Assembly (NCBI RefSeq): GCF_900096585.1
Contig: NZ_FMYH01000001.1
Span: 620,001 to 684,000, forward strand
DNA length: 64,000 nt
Direction of reading: 5' to 3'
DNA from: Sanguibacter gelidistatuariae
Lineage (GTDB): Bacteria; Actinomycetota; Actinomycetes; Actinomycetales; Cellulomonadaceae
The first letter of the stretch is position 1. Every line of letters starts with the position of its first letter. Below the pieces are notes generated by a model. It searched no databases and was not told the DNA's origin. It saw only the letters and a program-made list of their open reading frames with translations. The position numbers and the translations under genes are program-made. Of the stretch, positions 60,949-64,000 are shown piece by piece.

Positions 60949-61656
60949 TCAGTGCGCTGGGGCGACTGTGTCGTCGCCTGAGCTGCCGGTCACCTTGCCG
61001 TACTTGGACTCGGCGAAGCACCACGTCTCGGTGTAGCCCTCGTCCCACAGGTCCTCGGGCGGGACGAGAGGGACCGGGCGCAGATAGGAGAGGGCAGAGT
61101 CGGGGAGGGTGTCGAAGTACTTTGTGCAGGCCGCGGTGCCCTCCTGGAAGCTGGACCCCGAACCGGGGTACACGCCGTCGGGCCCGCTCTGCACGGGCAC
61201 CATGGTGAGCAACTCCCAGTTGTGCGGCTGATCGCACGGCACAACCGTGACCCTGCCCGCGCCGAAGTGCCCGAAGTTCGCGCAGTGGCCCGGGTTGAGG
61301 GAGGTGAAGTAGATCTCGGCCGGCTCGGTGACCTGCGCCGGATCTGCGAAGCGATCGCTGCGGTCGCTCAGCTGCACCGCCCACACGACGAACCACACGG
61401 CCGCGGCCCACAGCGCCGTCACCAGGACGCCGACGACGATGCCCGCGACGGCCTGGCCCGTGCCGCGCTGGCGCACTCCCGCACGGGCGGCCCGCGAGAT
61501 CTGCACCAGCGCCGCGACCCCGAGGACTGCGCCGAGGGGCGCGGTAAGCCCGAACATCGCGAAGGGAGTCGCCAGGGCTGCGACGGCGAGCCCGTTGCGC
61601 GGGCGGGACGCAGGCGTGCCCGCCTCGCCCGGCCGTGCCGTCATCTCAGCGACCAT
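60949..61656 (-). CDS. DUF4190/septum-formation-like membrane protein
   Basis: 235 residues from the ATG at 61656 (61644 is an alternative). An N-terminal DUF4190-type pair of helices (ALATPFAMFGLTAPLGAVLG; QAVAGIVVGVLVTALWAAAV) is followed by an extracytoplasmic domain with the same Cys pattern as its neighbours: PGHCANFG, VVPCDQPHNWELL, and a final WCFAESKYG. It lacks the long repeat tail. The gap to the upstream paralogue is only 16 bases, so the two are cotranscribed. Confidence 0.8.
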   Translation of the reverse strand: MVAEMTARPGEAGTPASRPRNGLAVAALATPFAMFGLTAPLGAVLGVAALVQISRAARAGVRQRGTGQAVAGIVVGVLVTALWAAAVWFVVWAVQLSDRSDRFADPAQVTEPAEIYFTSLNPGHCANFGHFGAGRVTVVPCDQPHNWELLTMVPVQSGPDGVYPGSGSSFQEGTAACTKYFDTLPDSALSYLRPVPLVPPEDLWDEGYTETWCFAESKYGKVTGSSGDDTVAPAH

Positions 61657-61672
61657 CGCCCCAGCCGTGCCG

Positions 61673-62563
61673 TCAGTTCAGCACTGCGTCGCCGACGACG
61701 AACGAGCCCGTCATCGTGGCATCGTCCGACGATGCCGCACACAGGTATCGAGTCAACAGCTTGTCGTCCGGGTCAGCCGGGATGATCGGGAGGACGTAGG
61801 TGGTCAGGCGCCCGGCGTCCCGACCGGCGATCGCGGTCACCTGCTCGGCGCATTCCAGACCGAGTGCCGTCGTGTCGCCCCACGAGGCCTGCGCATCCTT
61901 GCCCAGATCCGCGATGATCTCGATGTCATGGGCGTCGCTGCACGGCACAACCGGGACGCGTTCGCCGGCGCCGTCGACATCCGCGAAGTTCGCGCAGTGC
62001 CCCGGCTCGAGCTTGTCAGCGGCGATGGAACGCCCCTCGGAGATGTTCGACGGACTCGTATTGAAGGCGCCCGTCGCGACGAAGACCACGAGGACTGCCG
62101 CGGAGACGAGCGAGATCGCGCCCAGCACGATCCCGGTGATCGCCAGACCGCGACCTTTGGCTCCCGAACGACGGATCCTCGCCAGCGCCACGATTCCCAG
62201 GATGAGCCCCACGGGCCCGACGACCAGCCCGCAGACCAGCGCGGCGATGGCCGTGCCGTCTGTGGGCGGCGGCATGCCGGGCGGGTAGTACGGCCCGCCG
62301 TAGCCGGCTTGGGGAGCGGACGGGTAAGGGACGTTGCCCACCGGAGTTGCGTACGGATCCTGGGGTCCGCCGGCGTAGGGGTTTTGTGGTCCGCCGGAGT
62401 ACGGCGGTTGCGGTGTGCCGGAGTGCGGCTGGGCGGGGTACGGCTGCGCCGGTGTCGACTGCCCCGGGAAGGGGTGGCCCGGAGCAGGCTGGCCAGACGG
62501 CGGCTTGTCGAAGGATGGCTGACCGGGCGGGCCGGAAGGAGCATGTTCGGGAGGCTGGGTCAC
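61673..62563 (-). CDS. DUF4190/septum-formation-like membrane protein with Pro-rich N-terminus
   Basis: 296 residues from the GTG at 62563, 6 bases after a minus-strand TACTGT -10 (leaderless). A Pro/Gly/Tyr-rich ~100-residue N-terminus leads to DUF4190 helices (AALVCGLVVGPVGLILGIVA; LAITGIVLGAISLVSAAVLV). The extracytoplasmic domain repeats the motif PGHCANF, VVPCSDAHDIEII, and has later ECAEQ and YLCAAS cysteines. It heads the three-gene run 62563-59864. A role at the cell envelope is inferred from topology. Confidence 0.83.
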   Translation of the reverse strand: MTQPPEHAPSGPPGQPSFDKPPSGQPAPGHPFPGQSTPAQPYPAQPHSGTPQPPYSGGPQNPYAGGPQDPYATPVGNVPYPSAPQAGYGGPYYPPGMPPPTDGTAIAALVCGLVVGPVGLILGIVALARIRRSGAKGRGLAITGIVLGAISLVSAAVLVVFVATGAFNTSPSNISEGRSIAADKLEPGHCANFADVDGAGERVPVVPCSDAHDIEIIADLGKDAQASWGDTTALGLECAEQVTAIAGRDAGRLTTYVLPIIPADPDDKLLTRYLCAASSDDATMTGSFVVGDAVLN

Positions 62564-62621
62564 GGACCCACAGTAACGAATGCCTCTTCGCCCCTGCGGC
62601 GGGGACCGCCACGCGGACCTC

Positions 62622-63413
62622 TCAGTCGGCGATGTCCAGGATCACCGGGACGTGGTCGGAGGCGCCCTTGCCCTTGCGCTCGTTGCGGTCGATCTCCACG
62701 GCTGTGACGGCCGTGGTCAGCGCGGGTGACGTGTACGCGAAGTCGATGCGCATGCCCTCGTTCTTAGGGAAGCGCAGCTGCTGATAGTCCCAGTAGGTGT
62801 ACTTGCGGTCCTCGGGGATGAACTGGCGGCTGATCTCCGTGAAGCCCGCGTTCTCGAAGGCGGCGAAAGCGTCCCGCTCGGGCTGGCTCACGTGGGTCTG
62901 CCCCTCGAAGACGGCCATGTCCCACACGTCGGTGTCCCGCGGGGCGACGTTCCAGTCGCCGACCAGGGCGAGCTTGGCAGCCGGGTCCGCCTCGACCCAG
63001 CCGCGAGCGTTCTCCTCCAGCGTCCGGAGCCACTCGAGCTTGTAGGGGTAGTGCGGGTTGTCCAGCGTGCGCCCGTTCGGGATGTACAGGCTCCATACCC
63101 GCACCCCGCCGCAGGTCGCACCGATCGCGCGGGCCTCCAGAGCCGGCTCCTCTCCAAAGTGCGGCTGCCCCGGGAAGCCGAGCTCGACGTCGTCCAGGCC
63201 GACCCGGCTGATGATCGCGACGCCGTTCCACTGGGACAGGCCGAAGTGCGCCACCTGGTAGCCCGCGGCCTCGAAGGCCTCGGTGGGGAACTGGGCGTCC
63301 TTGCACTTGGTCTCCTGCAGGGCCAGCACGTCCGTGCCGCTGCGGTCGAGGAAGGCGACCGCGCGGTCGACGCGGGCACGGATCGAGTTGATGTTCCAGG
63401 TGGCAAGGCGCAT
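62622..63413 (-). CDS. xth: Exodeoxyribonuclease III
   Basis: 263 residues. All ExoIII/APE motifs are present: WNINSIRAR, LQETKCKDAQFP with the metal-binding Glu, GDWNVAPRDTDVWD with the Asp/Asn pair, and the C-terminal GKGASDHVPVILDI with catalytic Asp-His. It cleaves at abasic sites and trims 3' ends during base-excision repair. The ATG lies 7 bases after a minus-strand TAGCCT, indicating a leaderless mRNA. Confidence 0.97.
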   Translation of the reverse strand: MRLATWNINSIRARVDRAVAFLDRSGTDVLALQETKCKDAQFPTEAFEAAGYQVAHFGLSQWNGVAIISRVGLDDVELGFPGQPHFGEEPALEARAIGATCGGVRVWSLYIPNGRTLDNPHYPYKLEWLRTLEENARGWVEADPAAKLALVGDWNVAPRDTDVWDMAVFEGQTHVSQPERDAFAAFENAGFTEISRQFIPEDRKYTYWDYQQLRFPKNEGMRIDFAYTSPALTTAVTAVEIDRNERKGKGASDHVPVILDIAD

Positions 63414-63493
63414 GGGTACCAGGCTAGCGCCGGACCGTGTTCGGCGACGCCGTTCGCCCCTCTCCGCCCCACCACCCGACCGCTCCCTCCATT

Positions 63494-63559
63494 CGGGGCG
63501 TGCTCTTGACTACGGGGCGTGCGTTCAACCGCACGTCCCGTAGTCAAGAGCACGCCCCG
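63494..63559. repeat. Nested palindromic element, family A copy 2
   Basis: A 30-base left arm starting CGGGGCGTGCTCTTGACTAC (63494-63523) pairs with the right arm (63530-63559) around a 6-base loop, with a single mismatch. Each arm contains two direct units, GGGGCGTGCTCTTG and GGGGCGTGCG. The units match those of 18223-18292. It lies between exonuclease III and the SDR gene, which diverge. Confidence 0.9.
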
Positions 63560-63615
63560 TACATCCCCAGGCGCCGGTGACTGTGGCGGGACCGCCCCGT
63601 CGGTAGGCTGGCGGC

Positions 63616-64000
63616 ATGGCAACAGCACTCATCACCGGCGCGAGCGCCGGCCTCGGGCTCGAGTTCGCATGGCAGCTCGCCGCCGCCCAGCACGACCTCG
63701 TGATCGTCGCGCGCGACACCGAGCGGCTGGACCGGCTGGCCGACCACCTGCGCGCCGCGGCGGGGATCCAGGTCGAGGTGCTCCCGGCCGACCTGGCTGA
63801 CCGCGAGCAGACCGAACACGTCGCCGAGCGCCTGCGCGCCCTGGACAACCCGGTGAGCCTGCTGGTCAACAACGCCGGCTACGCCGTCGACGAGCCGTTC
63901 CTGGGCGGAGACCTGGCCAAGCAGGAAGCCTCCCTCGACGTCATGGTCCGCGCCGTCATGGTGCTCTCGCACGCCGCCGCCGGCCAGATGATCACGCGTG
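63616..64000 (+). CDS. Short-chain dehydrogenase/reductase, 3' end outside window
   Basis: 128 residues are visible and the frame is open at the window end. The NAD(P)-binding TGASAGLGLEFA (TGxxxGxG) and the NNAG motif in LLVNNAGYAV identify a classical SDR; the following ARDTERLDRL with Arg suggests NADP preference. The catalytic YxxxK lies outside. The ATG is 6 bases after TAGGCT, again suggesting a leaderless mRNA. The substrate is unknown. Confidence 0.9.
   Translation, partial: MATALITGASAGLGLEFAWQLAAAQHDLVIVARDTERLDRLADHLRAAAGIQVEVLPADLADREQTEHVAERLRALDNPVSLLVNNAGYAVDEPFLGGDLAKQEASLDVMVRAVMVLSHAAAGQMITR

Noticed and set aside
63494-63559. Ordinary rho-independent terminator
   Set aside because: It is between divergent genes, has no T run, and shares units with a distant copy.

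Overview
The window is high-GC (about 70%) DNA from a free-living actinobacterium. The best lineage clue is a GH94 protein at 33409-35898 that, from memory, closely resembles the cellobiose phosphorylase of Cellvibrio/Cellulomonas gilvus. Together with an actinobacterial-style Mrp antiporter operon, LppM-like lipoproteins, septum-formation-like proteins and several apparently leaderless genes, this points to Cellulomonadaceae or a near relative. No IS element, prophage, CRISPR array or rRNA was seen. There is one intact tRNA (Gly, CCC anticodon).

Layout. 2-4501: nitrite assimilation (C-terminal end of a BFD-containing oxidoreductase, nirB, nirD, sirohydrochlorin chelatase-like gene) behind a recognisable GlnR box. 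4502-8990: a likely accessory patch with a tRNA-Val 3'-half scar, a chemoreceptor, a scrap fusing an alditol-oxidase fragment to a MarR remnant, and an LAxTG surface protein. 9010-15976 (minus strand): one overlapping operon, MoxR ATPase, DUF58, DUF4381-like, two VWA proteins and a membrane TPR-like protein, ending with an alditol oxidase. 16116-26705: CopD-CtaG fusion, two APH-type kinases, an S9 peptidase, a DUF4333 lipoprotein, a thioredoxin-NHL protein (NHLRC2-like), a HAD phosphatase and a TipAS-type MerR regulator. 26722-28168: heme oxygenase and TetR regulator with an iron-box-like site and shared operator half-sites. 28349-32258: an unknown protein, a four-box DnaA cluster, pirin, an acyltransferase-3 membrane protein and an SprT-like metalloprotein. 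32423-35898: cellobiose phosphorylase plus an epimerase-like gene behind a CebR-type operator. 36331-41016: an exonuclease-BRCT-BRCT-TerD fusion, tRNA-Gly, TM2 protein, dCTP deaminase and a distant paralogue of the 28349 protein. 41196-47910: mrpACDEFG. 48251-51820: two LppM-like lipoproteins flanking an alpha/beta hydrolase. 52202-57854: nrdDG behind paired NrdR-like boxes, then clpB behind a HAIR element. 57993-64000: a second chemoreceptor, three septum-formation-like proteins, exonuclease III and the start of an SDR gene.

How parts work together: nitrite is reduced to ammonium by NirBD using siroheme that the adjacent chelatase probably helps make. Cellobiose is split phosphorolytically, and the coupled epimerase-like protein may equilibrate the released sugar. 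Heme oxygenase releases heme iron under apparent iron and TetR control. NrdDG supplies dNTPs without oxygen.

Most unusual non-coding content: nested 'two direct, then two inverted' palindromic elements (two families in two copies each, and a related locus), the DnaA-box cluster, several perfect operator-like palindromes, and a recurring TAnnnT-N6/7-start codon arrangement that suggests many leaderless mRNAs.
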